From assembly GCF_003144095.1 (NCBI RefSeq), contig NZ_NSKH01000023.1:649694-713693 (forward strand): a stretch of DNA of 64,000 nt. Direction: 5' to 3'. The notes under the pieces are model-generated. The model was not told where the DNA came from and searched no databases. It saw only the letters and a program-made list of their open reading frames with translations. Origin of the DNA: Streptomyces sp. ICBB 8177 (GTDB lineage Bacteria; Actinomycetota; Actinomycetes; Streptomycetales; Streptomycetaceae). This document shows positions 63,706 to 64,000 of the stretch, in pieces; position 1 is the first letter of the stretch; each line of letters starts with the position of its first letter. Both the position numbers and the translations under genes were made by a program.

Positions 63706-64000
63706 TTCACGGAGAGTTTGATCCTGGCTCAGGACGAACGCTGGCGGCGTGCTTAACACATGCAAGTCGAACGATGAAGCCGCTTCGGTGGTGGATTAGT
63801 GGCGAACGGGTGAGTAACACGTGGGCAATCTGCCCTGCACTCTGGGACAAGCCCTGGAAACGGGGTCTAATACCGGATACGACCTGGGAAGGCATCTTCT
63901 CGGGTGGAAAGCTCCGGCGGTGCAGGATGAGCCCGCGGCCTATCAGCTTGTTGGTGGGGTGATGGCCTACCAAGGCGACGACGGGTAGCCGGCCTGAGAG
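63706..64000 (+). rRNA. rrs: 16S ribosomal RNA, 5' part
   Basis: The mature 5' end is placed at about 63706, with TTCACGGAGAGTTTGATCC followed by TGGCTCAGGACGAACGCTGG, the universal 16S start. Helix sequences such as GGCGAACGGGTGAGTAACAC and the GGGACAAGCCCTGGAAACGG segment, then GCGGCCTATCAGCTTGTTGG, are actinobacterial in type. The gene runs off the window edge, so only the first about 295 bases are present. Confidence 0.97.

Overview
The window is high-GC actinomycete chromosome, most likely Streptomyces or a close relative. The evidence is the strong GC bias at third codon positions, frequent GTG starts, and families typical of that group: a conservon (CvnA-D), an NsdA-like TPR regulator, DUF397, SpoIIE-type phosphatases, MpaB, and a 16S rRNA gene starting at about 63706 with the usual actinobacterial leader. 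The gene set reads as core or near-core chromosome. I see no insertion sequence, prophage, CRISPR array or tRNA.

Layout. 1-13.5 kb: a truncated anti-sigma-type ATPase, an L-cysteine desulfhydrase (Cds1), an SRPBCC protein, a DeoR/GlpR regulator, an unusual beta-helix/AAA ATPase fusion, an Rv1733c-like membrane protein, a MOSC protein, a TerD-family protein, an HpnB-type glycosyltransferase and a glutamate racemase-like enzyme. 13.5-21.4 kb: a NUDIX hydrolase, 3-hydroxybutyrate dehydrogenase, the PTS-dependent dihydroxyacetone kinase operon dhaK-dhaL-dhaM, MpaB, a Ser/Thr kinase, DUF397, and a frameshifted DUF2867-like gene. 21.4-30 kb: a secreted amidase, an aminoglycoside phosphotransferase-fold protein, the NsdA/NsdB-like regulator, a PAS-SpoIIE phosphatase and a HEAT-repeat protein.

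30.1-39.5 kb is a pyroglutamate (5-oxoproline) island. It holds a fused HyuA-HyuB 5-oxoprolinase, the divergent pxpA-pxpB-pxpC operon, a GntR/FCD regulator, the membrane pair DUF969-DUF979, and pyroglutamyl peptidase (pcp). The same 17-bp near-palindrome (GGATCGTTGAACAATCC) lies 2 bp upstream of the -10 hexamer of both pxpA and DUF969. The regulator therefore probably controls both arms as one regulon: peptide cleavage, uptake, and conversion to glutamate.

39.6-46.9 kb is a three-gene operon (548, 291 and 1556 aa) whose architecture matches the MukFEB / MksFEB / Wadjet JetABC condensins: a kleisin-like subunit, a winged-helix subunit, and a giant SMC-like coiled-coil ATPase. No JetD/MksG nuclease follows it, and the SMC Walker B motif carries Asn where a catalytic Glu is expected. 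This is the best candidate here for an undescribed system.

47.8-54.4 kb is a conservon (sensor kinase, roadblock, DUF742, small GTPase) split by a secreted GH3 beta-glucosidase that has its own terminators. 54.5-63.1 kb has a NUDIX gene broken by an in-frame TAG, a GH31 alpha-glucosidase, acetoacetyl-CoA synthetase, an unknown conserved protein, and the general PTS genes ptsI and crr. These would feed phosphate, through an HPr encoded elsewhere, to DhaM. The window ends in a 16S rRNA gene with tandem promoter-like leader repeats.

Limits: functions come from motif and family recognition by eye, with no database search. Starts were chosen from Shine-Dalgarno sequences, -10 hexamers and family N-termini.
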